Shown: positions 35,392 through 45,505 of the stretch, piece after piece
How the letters are laid out: each line of letters starts with the position of its first letter
How positions within the stretch are numbered: position 1 is the first letter of the stretch
Assembly: GCF_001189955.1 (NCBI RefSeq)
Contig: NZ_LFLT01000021.1
Span: 23,907-87,906 of the forward strand
Length of the DNA stretch: 64,000 nucleotides
Direction of reading: 5' to 3'
Origin: Herbaspirillum chlorophenolicum
Lineage (GTDB): Bacteria > Pseudomonadota > Gammaproteobacteria > Burkholderiales > Burkholderiaceae_D
Notes under the pieces: generated by a model
Seen by the model: only the letters and a program-made list of their open reading frames with translations
What the model was told of the DNA's origin: nothing
Database searches by the model: none
Made by a program: the position numbers and the translations under genes

Positions 35392-36648
35392 ATGCAATCC
35401 CTCTCCGACTCCGCCGAAGCGGCGCAGTCCCCTGCCCCGACAATCCAGCCGGCCAAATCCACGCAAGGCGCCGTCCGTGGTTCGGCCGCCTATCGCCGGA
35501 TCACGCTGGCGCTGTTCTGCTCCGGCTTCGCCACGTTTTCGCTCCTGTATTGCGTGCAGCCGCTGCTGCCCGCGTTCGCCAGTGAATTCCACGTCGGCGC
35601 AGCCGGCGCCTCGCTGGCCTTGTCGCTGTCCACCGCGTTGCTGGCGGTATCGATCGCGCTGGCCGGGATCGTCTCGGAACGCTATGGCCGCAAGGAGCTG
35701 ATGCTGGCGTCGATGGCCCTAGCGGCCTGCTGCAACCTGCTGGCGGCAGTCGCCCCCAACTGGCATATGCTGCTGGCAGCGCGCGCGCTGGAAGGCTTTG
35801 CCTTGGGCGGAGTGCCGGCGGTGGCGATGGCTTACCTGTCGGAAGAAATCGACCCGAGCGGCCTGGGCTTTTCGATGGGCCTCTATGTGGGCGGCAACGC
35901 CTTCGGCGGCATGATGGGCCGGGTGGCGATGAGCGTGATGGCCGAGTCGTTCGGCTGGCGCAATGCGATGCTGGCCATCGGCATATTCGACCTCGCGCTG
36001 GCAGCCGTCTTCATGGCGCTGCTGCCGGGATCGCGCAACTTCGTGCGCAACAGCGCAATGAAACTGGGCGACCACTTCGCCCTGTGGAAGCGCCATCTCT
36101 CGCATGGCCGCCTGCCGCTGGTGTTCGGCATCGGCGCGCTGGCCATGGGCATCTTCGCTACCTCGTACAACTATGCGGGCTTCCGGCTGATGGGTGCGCC
36201 CTTCTCGCTGTCGGCCACGGCCACCGGGCTGATCTTCAGCGCCTATATCTTCGGCATCGTTTCCTCGTCATGGGCCGGCGCGCTGGCCGACCGCTTCGGC
36301 CGTGCGCCGCTGGTGGCGGCCGGCATCGCGATCTCTTGCGTGGGGCTGTTCCTGACCTGCACGCCGGTGCTGGCGCTGGTGATCCTGGGCATCGTGCTGC
36401 TCACCATCGGTTTCTTCACCACGCACTCGGCCGCCAGCAGCTGGGTCGGCCGCATGGCCGCCACCGGCAAGGGCCACGCCGCCTCGCTGTATCTGCTGGC
36501 CTACTACCTGGGCGGCAGCATCCTCGGCTCGGTGGGCGGCTGGTTCTGGGAGCACGCGGGGTGGAATGCGGTGGCGGGGTTCATGCTGCTGCAGGTGATG
36601 CTGGCCGGCTGGCTGGCCAGGCGGTTATGGCATCCAGGTCGCGCCTGA
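35392..36648 (+). CDS. MFS transporter, YnfM-like
   Basis: A 418-residue, twelve-helix permease. The first helix LFCSGFATFSLLYCVQPLLPAFASEF and motif A (SERYGRKELML) match the YnfM branch of the major facilitators. Charged ADRFGRAPL repeats motif A in the second half. The frame reaches 35305, but ATG 35392 is the start that removes non-conserved residues and clears the operator. An efficient terminator follows (36661-36689). The substrate is unknown. Confidence 0.92.
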   Translation: MQSLSDSAEAAQSPAPTIQPAKSTQGAVRGSAAYRRITLALFCSGFATFSLLYCVQPLLPAFASEFHVGAAGASLALSLSTALLAVSIALAGIVSERYGRKELMLASMALAACCNLLAAVAPNWHMLLAARALEGFALGGVPAVAMAYLSEEIDPSGLGFSMGLYVGGNAFGGMMGRVAMSVMAESFGWRNAMLAIGIFDLALAAVFMALLPGSRNFVRNSAMKLGDHFALWKRHLSHGRLPLVFGIGALAMGIFATSYNYAGFRLMGAPFSLSATATGLIFSAYIFGIVSSSWAGALADRFGRAPLVAAGIAISCVGLFLTCTPVLALVILGIVLLTIGFFTTHSAASSWVGRMAATGKGHAASLYLLAYYLGGSILGSVGGWFWEHAGWNAVAGFMLLQVMLAGWLARRLWHPGRA

Positions 36649-36660
36649 GTACGCTCAAGA

Positions 36661-36689
36661 AAAAGCCGGACACGCTCCGGCTTTTTTTA
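36661..36689 (+). terminator. Terminator of the YnfM-like gene
   Basis: AAAAAGCCGGA-CACGC-TCCGGCTTTTTTT: a 6-bp GC stem extended by A-T pairing and a T-run of seven, 13 bases after the stop. Confidence 0.9.
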
Positions 36690-36871
36690 CGGGCATGCAC
36701 GGGGCAGGACCCACGATCATTAACGCGGCATGACTATTGCTAGCCATCCATGGCAAATGGACGGCGCCTGCCCAACATCCGCAACCGGCGGGTATTGCGT
36801 TTTGGGAGCAGAATGCCCACGACGCGTCACCCTTTGCTGCCAGCCACACCGCAATCACATTGGAAACACAC

Positions 36872-38179
36872 ATGGATACCAAGATCCCGGCCGCGACGGC
36901 CGAGCCCGACATGCCGCTGGCGCAGCAGCTTTTCGAGCAACTGCGCAGCGACAACAATGCCCTGCATGGCGCCGCCTACGGCATCACACGCGACACCTAC
37001 GGCGCCGGCGAACAACGCGCCCATGAGCTGATGGCATCGACCGCGCGCCGCCTCGGCCTGGAGGTGGGCACCGATGCCGCGCTCAACCTTTACCTGACGC
37101 TGCCCGGCCGCGACCGCGCCGCCCCTGTACTGATGACCGGCTCGCACCTCGACTCGGTCCCGCGCGGCGGCAACTACGACGGCGCGGCCGGCGTGGTGGC
37201 GGGGCTCTCGGTGCTGGCCGGCTGGGTCGCGGCCGGCATGCAACCGCAATGCGATGTCACCGTCATGGGCGTGCGCGCGGAAGAAAGCGCCTGGTTCCCG
37301 GTTTCCTATATCGGCAGCAAGTCGGCTTTCGGCCTGCTGGGCGCCGACGCACTGGACATCCTGCGCCTGGATACGCGGCGCAGCCTGCGCGAACACCTGG
37401 CCGAATGCGGCGGGCGCCCCGCAGGCATTGCCGATGGCGAAGCGCACCTGAGCGCGGAACGCATCGCCGGCTTCCTCGAACTGCATATCGAACAGGGGCC
37501 GGTGCTGGTGGAAGCGGGCGAACAGGTGGGCATCGTCACCGGCATCTGCGGCAGCCTGCGCTACCGTCACGCGCATGTGCTGGGCAACTATGCGCACTCC
37601 GGCGCCACGCCGCGCAGCCATCGCCATGACGCCGTGGCGGCGCTGGCGGAAGTGATCGCGCGCCTGCAGCAGGATTGGGCGCAAATGGAAGCGCAAGGGC
37701 ATGAGCTGACGCTGACCTTCGGCCAGGTCTATACCGATGCGCAGCAAGCCGACATCAGCAAGGTCTCCGGGCATGTCAGCTTCGGCGTCGACGTGCGTTC
37801 GCGCAGCGTGGACAGCCTGCAGTGCATGGAGCGCCACCTGCTGGATGCGGTAGCGGCCGCCGAGCGCAAACATGGCGTGCGCTTCGAGCTGGGCGAGCGC
37901 ACCGGCAGCCAGCCGGCGCACATGGATGCGGCCCTGCAAGACGAACTGCAAGCCGCCGCTGAACAGCTGCAGCTGACGCATCGCCGCCTGCCCAGCGGAG
38001 CAGGGCACGACGCCGCATTATTCGCCAACCAGGGTATCCCGACCGCGATGCTGTTCATCCGCAATGGCAACGGCAGCCATAATCCGGACGAGGCAATGGC
38101 GCTGGACGACTTCGCCGCCGGCACGCGTGCGCTGGCGCAGGTGATGGCGGCGCGCGCCGGACTCGCGGCAAAAGCTTGA
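36872..38179 (+). CDS. M20-type Zn-dependent hydrolase (N-carbamoyl-amino-acid hydrolase/allantoate amidohydrolase family)
   Basis: A 435-residue metallo-amidohydrolase. Metal ligands are visible in GSHLDSVPRGGNYDGAAGV (His, Asp), the EES pair, HIEQGPVL and GAGHDA. A lid/dimerisation domain lies between about residues 210 and 325. Relatives hydrolyse N-carbamoyl-L-amino acids, ureidoglycine-type compounds or allantoate. No hydantoinase or purine ring-opening gene is adjacent, so the exact substrate is open. ATG 36872 gives the family's usual length; the frame's upstream extension is ignored. Confidence 0.88.
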   Translation: MDTKIPAATAEPDMPLAQQLFEQLRSDNNALHGAAYGITRDTYGAGEQRAHELMASTARRLGLEVGTDAALNLYLTLPGRDRAAPVLMTGSHLDSVPRGGNYDGAAGVVAGLSVLAGWVAAGMQPQCDVTVMGVRAEESAWFPVSYIGSKSAFGLLGADALDILRLDTRRSLREHLAECGGRPAGIADGEAHLSAERIAGFLELHIEQGPVLVEAGEQVGIVTGICGSLRYRHAHVLGNYAHSGATPRSHRHDAVAALAEVIARLQQDWAQMEAQGHELTLTFGQVYTDAQQADISKVSGHVSFGVDVRSRSVDSLQCMERHLLDAVAAAERKHGVRFELGERTGSQPAHMDAALQDELQAAAEQLQLTHRRLPSGAGHDAALFANQGIPTAMLFIRNGNGSHNPDEAMALDDFAAGTRALAQVMAARAGLAAKA

Positions 38180-38441
38180 TATAGCACCGTGCGTCGAATC
38201 ACTCGGAACGCGGCGTTCCCCTGACGCATGGCAACAACCCGCATGCCTGGAAGCAACTCTGTTGCTTTCTGGCCGCTGGCATCCTTTCCACCTTCTTTTC
38301 CCCGTTTGCCCTGCGCACGAAAGCCGCTAATCTGGATTGGCATGCATCGCCTTGCGCGCCTGTATCGGCCACGGGCTGTGATCGCCGACGACCAATAATC
38401 CTGAGACCCGGGCTCCCAAGCCCACTGACATCCGAGGCACC

Positions 38442-40064
38442 ATGAACATCCTGGCCAATATGCGGATCTCCAACCGCCTGACGATCGGGTTCGCCATCGT
38501 ATTGCTGCTGGCGATCCTTTCCACCGTGATGGGGCTGTACAACGCCAAGCGCAACGCCGATGCCACGCGACAGATGATGGAAATCCCGCTGGCCAAGGAG
38601 CGGCTGGTGGCCGACTGGTTCGTGCTCACTTATTCCGCAGTGGTGCGCACCTCGATGATCGCCCGCAGCACCGACGCCGAACTCTCCAACACCTTCAAGG
38701 AAGATATCGAGGCCAGCGTTAAGAGCGGTAGCGCCATCATCAAGAAGATCGAGCCGCTGTTGTCTTCGGATGAGGAAAAGGCGCTGATGGGCGTCATCAT
38801 CGAAGCCCGCAAGAAATACCAGAGCGCCAAGGAACTGGTGATGAACACGCGCAAGACGGGCGATGCCGCCGCTTCGGAAAAGGCCTACAAGGAAGTGTTC
38901 GATCCGGCGGCCAAGGCATATGGCGCGCAGGTCAACAACCTGCTGGCGATGCAGCGCCATGCCATCGACCGGCTGGCGGCCAATATCGACCAGAGCAGCG
39001 AGCGCAGCATGCAGCTGATGATTGTGCTGGGCATCTTGCTGGTGGCCATCGGCGCGGTGGCGGTGGTGATCATTTCGCGCAGCATCACCACGCCGTTGAA
39101 GCGGGCGCTGGATGTGGCCAAGATGGTGGCTGCCGGCGACCTCTCGGCCACCATCGAACAGCACGGCGAGGATGAGATCGCCGAACTGATGCGCGCATTG
39201 AACGATATGAACAACTCGCTGCGCACCATCGTCAGCGAAGTGCAGGTCGGTACCGAATCCATCTCCACCGCAGCGGGCGAAATCGCTTCCGGCAATTTCG
39301 ACCTGTCTTCGCGCACCGAGCAGCAGGCGGGCTCGCTGGAGGAGACTGCGGCCTCGATCGAACAGTTGACCTCGACCGTCAAGCAGAACGCCGAGAATGC
39401 GCAGCAAGCCAACCAGCTCGCGATGGATGCATCGGATGTCGCCCGCAAGGGCAGCGGCGTGGTGTCCCAGGTAGTGGAAACGATGAACGAGATCAACCGC
39501 TCGTCCAACAAGATCGTGGACATCATCAGCGTGATCGACGGCATTGCCTTCCAGACCAACATCCTGGCGTTGAACGCCGCGGTGGAAGCGGCGCGCGCAG
39601 GCGAGCAGGGCAGGGGCTTCGCGGTGGTGGCGTCGGAAGTGCGTTCGCTGGCGCAGCGCTCGGCGGCGGCGGCCAAGGAAATCAAGCAGCTCATCGACGA
39701 TTCGGTGGGCAAGGTCGATACCGGCAGCAAGCTGGTCAACCAAGCCGGCACCACCATGGGCGATGTGGTCGACAGCATCAGGCGCGTGACCGACATCATG
39801 GGCGAGATCTCGGTCGCCAGCCGCGAGCAGAGTTCAGGCATCGAGCAGATCAGCCGCGCCGTCACCGAGATCGACGACGCCACGCAACAGAACGCGGCGC
39901 TGGTGGAGCAGGCCACTGCCACCTCCGACATGCTGCGCGCGCAGGCGCAAAAACTGGCGGAAGCCGGACGCAAGTTCAGCCTGGGCAACTCACTGTCGAC
40001 AGGCGCCGCCCGGCGCGAACGCGACATCTCGCCATCGCCGCTGCGGCTGACGCCTTCGGCCTGA
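38442..40064 (+). CDS. Methyl-accepting chemotaxis protein
   Basis: A 540-residue chemoreceptor with ribosome site GAGGCACC. It has a first helix (about residues 10-30), a Tar-like four-helix periplasmic domain of about 155 residues, a second helix (MIVLGILLVAIGAVAVVII), HAMP and the conserved signalling hairpin. Its signalling half is very like that of the receptor at 699-2288, but this gene is monocistronic. It is tail-to-tail with the amidotransferase gene, 24 bases apart. The ligand is unknown. Confidence 0.93.
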   Translation: MNILANMRISNRLTIGFAIVLLLAILSTVMGLYNAKRNADATRQMMEIPLAKERLVADWFVLTYSAVVRTSMIARSTDAELSNTFKEDIEASVKSGSAIIKKIEPLLSSDEEKALMGVIIEARKKYQSAKELVMNTRKTGDAAASEKAYKEVFDPAAKAYGAQVNNLLAMQRHAIDRLAANIDQSSERSMQLMIVLGILLVAIGAVAVVIISRSITTPLKRALDVAKMVAAGDLSATIEQHGEDEIAELMRALNDMNNSLRTIVSEVQVGTESISTAAGEIASGNFDLSSRTEQQAGSLEETAASIEQLTSTVKQNAENAQQANQLAMDASDVARKGSGVVSQVVETMNEINRSSNKIVDIISVIDGIAFQTNILALNAAVEAARAGEQGRGFAVVASEVRSLAQRSAAAAKEIKQLIDDSVGKVDTGSKLVNQAGTTMGDVVDSIRRVTDIMGEISVASREQSSGIEQISRAVTEIDDATQQNAALVEQATATSDMLRAQAQKLAEAGRKFSLGNSLSTGAARRERDISPSPLRLTPSA

Positions 40065-40088
40065 ATCGCTTCACAGCGGCGCGCGGCT

Positions 40089-40829
40089 TCAGGCCGTGCG
40101 CCGCATCTCTTCCTTTCCCCCCTCCAGGCTGCGCAGCCAGCCTTGCCAGAAGTGCTGCGAAGCGGCCTGGAATGAGCGGCCGTATTGTTCCGCATCCGAA
40201 CGCAGGCTGGCCAGGCTGATGTTGCGGGTATGGGCAATTTCATGCGCGTGGCCGATCAGCCAGCGCTCAACCATGCGCACATCGAATTCCGGATGGAATT
40301 GCAGCGCCAGGCAATTCTCGCCCCAGGCGAAGGCCTGGTTCGGGTACATCTCGGACGAGGCCAGATGACGCGCGCCGGCCGGCAGGTCGAAGGTGTCGCC
40401 GTGCCAATGCAGCACGCGCGTGTCCTTGCCCACCAACTGGCCGAACCACGGCAGCGCATCCGCATGCGCGCCGGGTTGCAGCGGGCTCCAGCCGATCTCC
40501 TTGCCGGAGGTGCCGGGATAGACGCGCGCATGCAGCGCCGCAGCCATCAGTTGCGCCCCCAGGCAGATACCCAGCGTCGGCAGGTCTTCCAGCAGGCGTG
40601 CGCGCAGCCAGGCGATCTCGGCGCGCAGGTAGGGATATTCGGCGGTGTCGTAGACCGCGATCGGGCCGCCCAGCACGACGACAAGATCGGCATCCAGCGG
40701 CGAGATGTTGGCAAAGGAATCGACGCCGACATCGAAGTAGTTGACCTGATAGCCATTCTTTTTCAACAGCGGCGCGAGCTGGCCTAGGTCTTCGAAGGCG
40801 ACGTGACGGAGGGCGAGGGCGGTTTTCAT
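40089..40829 (-). CDS. Class I glutamine amidotransferase-like protein
   Basis: A 246-residue GATase1 domain protein (GMP-synthase-like glutamine amidotransferase family). The nucleophile elbow GICLGAQLMA holds the Cys; QFHPEFD holds the His of the triad. No synthase domain is attached. Homologues are annotated as glutamine amidotransferases or gamma-glutamyl hydrolases of unknown substrate. The start at ATG 40829 is set by homology; an upstream extension of 41 codons is unlikely. Confidence 0.88.
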   Translation of the reverse strand: MKTALALRHVAFEDLGQLAPLLKKNGYQVNYFDVGVDSFANISPLDADLVVVLGGPIAVYDTAEYPYLRAEIAWLRARLLEDLPTLGICLGAQLMAAALHARVYPGTSGKEIGWSPLQPGAHADALPWFGQLVGKDTRVLHWHGDTFDLPAGARHLASSEMYPNQAFAWGENCLALQFHPEFDVRMVERWLIGHAHEIAHTRNISLASLRSDAEQYGRSFQAASQHFWQGWLRSLEGGKEEMRRTA

Positions 40830-41329
40830 GGCGGTGGCGTGGGGGAATGGACGTGGCAGAGGCAGCGCGTGAAGCGCCGCGAAGAGGTTGAAGCTGTTTT
40901 CGCTATATCTTAACGTATACAACGAATGCTTGAGGAACTTACTCAAATCCACTGAACAAGTTCATTGGTATTTTGTATTGAGGCGATAGACGGCGCCTTG
41001 TTCCATCTCAAGGTTTTGCTGTGGCGGCACGAGCGGCCAAAAGCTGATCAGACAAAAACCCTTTACCGGAAAGGCTTTCCTGGTTATCGAAGGTAATTTT
41101 ATTGGAATTCCACGTGTCGTCCCGACATGGAAAGATTGCCGCAGAGACAATGCGTTCATACGAAAAAACTGATTGTTCTTGTTTTGGGAATTATGTATTC
41201 CGGTTTTGAGCCTTTTTCTTGGCCCTTCCGATCCTTACACTTGGTTTCACGATGAAAGCGAAAAGCGACTGATCCACAAACGTCGGGCCGGGCTGAATCG
41301 CACATCCTCTCTCTCACAAGGAAACGATC
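40830..41329. other. 500-base intergenic region without a supported gene
   Basis: Separates the divergent amidotransferase and DUF4148 genes and is moderately AT-rich. A 65-codon minus-strand frame (40962-41159) has no clear ribosome site or recognisable content. Both promoters should be here, but no motif stands out. Confidence 0.4.
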
Positions 41330-41734
41330 ATGAACACCAAGAACATCACCAGGAACATTATTGCGGGTCTTTTGTTGAGCAGCGCCGTCGGCGCCGCCAT
41401 GGCTGAAGCTCCGTATCCTCCGGAAACCCAGATCGTGTCGACCAAGTCGCGCGCCGCCGTGATCGCCGAGCTGCAACAAGCCCGCGCCAATGGCGAAACC
41501 CTGGTCACCGACCGCTACCCGGTCGACAAGCCTTTCGTGTCGACCAAGACCCGTGCCGACGTGATCGCCGAACTGAAGGAAGCCCGCGCCAACGGCGAAA
41601 TGCTGGTCACCGACCAATATCCCGTGGACAAGCCCTTCCACTCGACCCTGACCCGCCAGCAAGTGCAGGAAGAACTGCAACAAGCCCGCTCGCAGGGTAA
41701 CGTCGTGGGCAGCGAACAATATCGTCCGCTGTAA
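41330..41734 (+). CDS. DUF4148 periplasmic protein with three internal repeats
   Basis: A 134-residue exported protein: signal peptide NIIAGLLLSSAVGAAMAEA, cleavage near residue 26. The mature part is three copies of a 34-residue unit STK-R--VIAEL--ARANGE-LVTD-YPVDKPF, the third being divergent and ending the protein. DUF4148 is common in Burkholderiales, often in several copies and growth-phase or stress induced; the function is unknown. AAGGAAAC provides a ribosome site. Confidence 0.88.
   Translation: MNTKNITRNIIAGLLLSSAVGAAMAEAPYPPETQIVSTKSRAAVIAELQQARANGETLVTDRYPVDKPFVSTKTRADVIAELKEARANGEMLVTDQYPVDKPFHSTLTRQQVQEELQQARSQGNVVGSEQYRPL
41435..41731 (+). repeat. Tandem 102-bp coding repeat inside the DUF4148 gene
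   Basis: Units begin at 41435, 41537 and 41639, exactly 102 bases (34 codons) apart. Units one and two are nearly the same in DNA, which points to recent duplication or gene conversion; the third has diverged and ends at the stop. Confidence 0.8.
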
Positions 41735-41947
41735 TCCGGACTGATGCACAGCAAGGCTGAGCATCGTCAACCGCAGTAACCGGCAACGCGGCGCCACCAG
41801 CGCCCGCTGCCAAGGACGCCGGAGATCCCGGCGTGCCAAGCTCTCCCCAGGCGGGCCCCATGAAAGCGACAGTCTCTCCCCTCGGTCGCAAGTAGTGTGG
41901 CCCGCCTACCTTTTTGTCTTCCCTGCTTTCCCTTTTCCCAATTCGAT

Positions 41948-43069
41948 TCAACCGCCGCCTTCCTTTGGCGAGCCGTCGATGATGGCGCCAGGGGCATCGG
42001 GGTCGTTGCGCGCCTGCACCTCGGCGCGCAGGCGCGGCAGCGCGTGCGGATGATTCTTCGCAATGAAGGCGATCATGTGTTCGCGGATCTGGCAGCGCAG
42101 CTCGAAGGCGCTGCCGGAGTCGGCGGCGGAGACCAGCAGGCGGATCTGCATGTTGCGCTCCCCGGCATCGGTCACGTGCATCACGCATACCCGCTTGTCC
42201 CACAATGGCAAGGTCTTGCACACGCGCTCGAACTCGGCCCGCACTTGCTGCGTGGGCACGCTGAAGTCCATCCACAGGAACACCGTGCCGAGGATGGTGG
42301 CCGAGGTATGGGTCCAGTTCTCGAAAGGATTTTCGATAAACCATTGCAGCGGCACGATCATGCGCCGCTCGTCCCAGATCCGGATCACCACGAAGGTGCC
42401 GGTGATCTCCTCGACACGTCCCCATTCACCCTTGACGATGAGCACGTCATCGATACGGATCGGCTGGGAAAAGGCGATCTGCAGTCCGGCGAAGAAATTG
42501 CCCAGCACCGGCTTGGCGGCGATACCGGCGACGATGCCCGCCACGCCCGCCGAAGCCAGCAAGCTGGCGCCGAACTGGCGCGCGCCCGGCAGCGTCAGGA
42601 GCACGAAGGACAAGCCCAGCAGCGCAATGATGAAATACGCGCTGCGCGAGAGCACCCGGGTCTGGGTCAGGATGCGGCGCGCCTTCAGGTTGTCGGCGAC
42701 ATCGTAGGGATTGAGCTTGATGACGGCGACGCTGACCGATTTCACGCAACGGATCAGGAACCAGGTCAGCGCCAGGATCAATGCGACCGACGTCAGGTAA
42801 GACACCGAGGTCAGGCCGGGCGTATTGTCCGGCGCACCGGTCAGCACCAGGCGCAGCAGGAACAGGATCAGGCACAGGCGGCTGGCGTTGTAGGCCACTT
42901 CAGTGGCGGTGGTGGTGAACAAATGGCCGCGGGCGATGCGGCGGATCAGCATGATGCCGACGCGATGGATGATGACGGCCACGACCGCCGCCACCACGGC
43001 CGCGCCCAAGACGATCAGGCCCGAGCGCAGCGGGCCTTCGTTCATGTTGTAGAGAAAATCCAGGTCCAT
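41948..43069 (-). CDS. MscS-family mechanosensitive ion channel
   Basis: A 373-residue small-conductance channel-type protein. It has four or five membrane helices; the pore-lining helix ASLLASAGVAGIVAGIAAKPVLGNFFAGLQIAF shows the Gly/Ala ridge of MscS TM3. It is followed by the beta domain (QPIRIDDVLIVKGEWGRVEEI) and C-terminal cytosolic domain. GGAAGGGA precedes ATG 43069. An osmotic safety-valve role is expected. Linked by strand to the FUSC gene upstream, 107 bases away. Confidence 0.93.
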   Translation of the reverse strand: MDLDFLYNMNEGPLRSGLIVLGAAVVAAVVAVIIHRVGIMLIRRIARGHLFTTTATEVAYNASRLCLILFLLRLVLTGAPDNTPGLTSVSYLTSVALILALTWFLIRCVKSVSVAVIKLNPYDVADNLKARRILTQTRVLSRSAYFIIALLGLSFVLLTLPGARQFGASLLASAGVAGIVAGIAAKPVLGNFFAGLQIAFSQPIRIDDVLIVKGEWGRVEEITGTFVVIRIWDERRMIVPLQWFIENPFENWTHTSATILGTVFLWMDFSVPTQQVRAEFERVCKTLPLWDKRVCVMHVTDAGERNMQIRLLVSAADSGSAFELRCQIREHMIAFIAKNHPHALPRLRAEVQARNDPDAPGAIIDGSPKEGGG

Positions 43070-43176
43070 CGCGTCCCTTCCATGTTGTCGTCACGGCATT
43101 GCCGTGGATGAAAACGCCGTGTGGGCGTTCGAACCGGGAAGGGGGATTTTGTTTCCGCTTTTTTGCCTGATGGCGC

Positions 43177-45309
43177 TCAATGCCGCGCCGGGGCGGGGCA
43201 GAGCGCCACCGCCAGCAGGCATAAGGTTTCCACCGCATCGGCCTGGGCCAACTGGATAGGCGCGGGACGCCGGCGCGACAATTCATGCAAGGCCGCGCCA
43301 TCCCGCGCCGCCAATGCCGCGCCCATCTCCTGCAGCCAGGGGACCAGGCCGGCCGCACTTTGCTGCGGATGCGTCCAGACATGGCTGGCATCCGCCGCCA
43401 GGCGGCGCGACAACGCCACGGCGGTGCGGCCGGCGCCGCTCTCGCCATCGGCCAGGCTGCGCTCGCGCATCAGGCGCTGCAACAGCAGGCCGGCCTCGAC
43501 GTTGGCCACGCAGGCATCGCGCCGCCGCGCATGCATGCGGGCGACCTCGGCGCTATCGTGTCCGGCGGACACGGCGTCGGCCAGGTACGCGAGGTTGAGC
43601 TGCACCATGCGCAGCAATTGCGCCCGCACATCGACCGGCTGGCGACGCGGCCAGAACAGGTAACTGGCCAGCACCGCCACCACAGCGCCGATCACGTTGT
43701 TGCCGGCGCGCAGTGCGGCATTGGTCAACTGCTGCGCGGGATCGACCGCCACATCGGCCACCAGCACGAACACCGGCGTCAGGAAAGTCGCATACAAGCC
43801 ATAGCTGACCGGGCGCAAGGCCATGGTCAGCACCGTCAACGGAAACACCAGCACCGCCAGCGCCAGCGGCGAATGCACCACCAGGCACAAGGCCAGCGCC
43901 AGCACGCCGCCGACGATGCTGCCGATGGCGCGCTCCATGCTGCGCGCCCAGCTATCGGCAATGGTCGGCTGCATCACCAGCATGGTGGCCATGGTGGCCC
44001 AATAGCCGAACGGCAGCTCCAGCAGATGCACGATCAGGTAGGTGGCGCCGGCGGCCGCCGCACAGCGCCAGGCGTGATGCATCTCGGCCGAACCGGCATT
44101 GGTGTGCAGCGCGGCCTTGCGCCACAGGGCGCGCAGACGATGGAACAACGCCAGCAAAACGCCGCCCGCATCTTCACCGGTAACGCGTGCGGCCTGCTTC
44201 AATCCGGCCGGGTCGATATCGCCGACGCCTGCCGCCAGCGGCGCCTCCATCAATTGCAGGACACGGCCGGCGCCGCTGGGCAAGCGCGCCACCAGTTGGC
44301 GCAAGCGCAGCATGATGCGGGCGTCATCGGCAGCCGCGATACTGTCGCCATTGGCCATCGCGGCCTGCATGCCTTGCAGCAGTTGCGCCATGCCCTCCAG
44401 CACGCGCGCGGTGCGGCGGCCGGCGGCGGGGTCCTGGTAGTGCGTCAGGCGCAGATCGGCCAGCACGGTGATGCAGTCGAGCAGCTCGCCGGCGCGCGCC
44501 AGCCTGACCAGCAGGTTCTCATACAGGCGGCGCGATTCGGTGCGCTCGCCGGCCACCGCATCGAGCGCGCGCCGCGCATTGGCAATGTCGGAACGCGCAT
44601 GGCGGCGCGTGTGCGCGGCCAGCTCGGCGGCATGCGCCAATTGCGCAGGGTCCTGGTCGTTGCGGCTTTCGGCGGCGATCATCGCCAGTTCCGCCAGCGC
44701 GCCATAGACCCGCGCCACCGCCTTGCGCGCCGGCGCGAAAGGATGGATGCGCCATACCGTCAGCCCCAGCAGCATGGCCCACAGGCAGCCGCTGAAATAG
44801 ATCAGCACATGGCTTTGCCCCAATGGCCACAGCACCACCGGCGCATCGGCCATGATGGCCGAGACTCCTGCTGCCAGCATCAGCACCAAACCGGCGGCGG
44901 CGCCGTAGATGCGCGAAAAACCGGCCACACCGGCGCAGGCCATGATGGCCAGCAAACCCGCCTCGACGCTCCAGCCGGCGACCGTGGCCGCGAACATGCC
45001 GCCCAGCGTGGACGCCAGGGCGAAGCCGCCCATCGACGCCAGCCGCGCGCGGTTGGAACCGGCGCTGTCGGCCAGGCAAGTCAGGAAGGCGCCAATCGCC
45101 GCCCACGAGAACAGCGGATTGCCCAGCCACTCGCCCAGCAGCAGCATGGCGCTGGCGCCGCATGCCGCGCGCAGGCCCTCGGACAGGCTGGCATTGCGCA
45201 AGGGGAAATCGGCTTGCCAGCGCTCCAGCCGCGCACGGGCGCGGCGCCAGGGAGCTCGGACGAAACCACGCAAGAAAGAAAAACCGGAGATGGATAGCGG
45301 CGGCGGCAT
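43177..45309 (-). CDS. FUSC-family (AaeB/YccS-like) membrane transporter
   Basis: A 710-residue inner-membrane protein. The N-terminal half has about six membrane helices (from LFSWAAIGAFLTCLADSAGSNRARL). A soluble helical domain spans about residues 190-420, and a second membrane half (YWATMATMLVMQPTIADSWARSMERAIGSIVGG) is typical of fusaric-acid resistance/aromatic acid exporters. No membrane-fusion partner is adjacent, which is closer to YccS/YhfK than AaeAB. The ribosome site before ATG 45309 is poor. Confidence 0.9.
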   Translation of the reverse strand: MPPPLSISGFSFLRGFVRAPWRRARARLERWQADFPLRNASLSEGLRAACGASAMLLLGEWLGNPLFSWAAIGAFLTCLADSAGSNRARLASMGGFALASTLGGMFAATVAGWSVEAGLLAIMACAGVAGFSRIYGAAAGLVLMLAAGVSAIMADAPVVLWPLGQSHVLIYFSGCLWAMLLGLTVWRIHPFAPARKAVARVYGALAELAMIAAESRNDQDPAQLAHAAELAAHTRRHARSDIANARRALDAVAGERTESRRLYENLLVRLARAGELLDCITVLADLRLTHYQDPAAGRRTARVLEGMAQLLQGMQAAMANGDSIAAADDARIMLRLRQLVARLPSGAGRVLQLMEAPLAAGVGDIDPAGLKQAARVTGEDAGGVLLALFHRLRALWRKAALHTNAGSAEMHHAWRCAAAAGATYLIVHLLELPFGYWATMATMLVMQPTIADSWARSMERAIGSIVGGVLALALCLVVHSPLALAVLVFPLTVLTMALRPVSYGLYATFLTPVFVLVADVAVDPAQQLTNAALRAGNNVIGAVVAVLASYLFWPRRQPVDVRAQLLRMVQLNLAYLADAVSAGHDSAEVARMHARRRDACVANVEAGLLLQRLMRERSLADGESGAGRTAVALSRRLAADASHVWTHPQQSAAGLVPWLQEMGAALAARDGAALHELSRRRPAPIQLAQADAVETLCLLAVALCPAPARH

Positions 45310-45505
45310 GCTAAGGGAGAGGACGGGTCGGGCTGAAGTGGGGAAGCCAACGCCCGCGCGCTTTATTCCCGCAGCGGCGTCATTCCGGTTCCGCCGCCAC
45401 GGCCGGCAGGCGTAACGGGCATCGGCTGGATGCAGTATAGGAAGGCCAAATATTCTTTGTATGACTTAAGTTCTGGTGTTGCATTCCAATTGCGAATACA
45501 CAACA

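Noticed and set aside
35266..35592. 109-codon N-terminal extension of the YnfL-like LysR protein
   Set aside because: It lies opposite the MFS coding region and the shared operator; the LysR fold begins at ATG 35265.
40962..41159. 65-codon minus-strand frame in the gap before the DUF4148 gene
   Set aside because: No ribosome site, no homologous features and no codon bias; treated as intergenic.
41435..41731. Regular 102-base repeats as a CRISPR-like or minisatellite array
   Set aside because: They are in frame within a secreted DUF4148 protein and encode a repeated protein unit, with no spacers.
43285..45297. 670-codon plus-strand open frame
   Set aside because: Complete antisense overlap with the FUSC transporter gene; sequence is dominated by Gln, His, Arg and Ala as expected from the complement.
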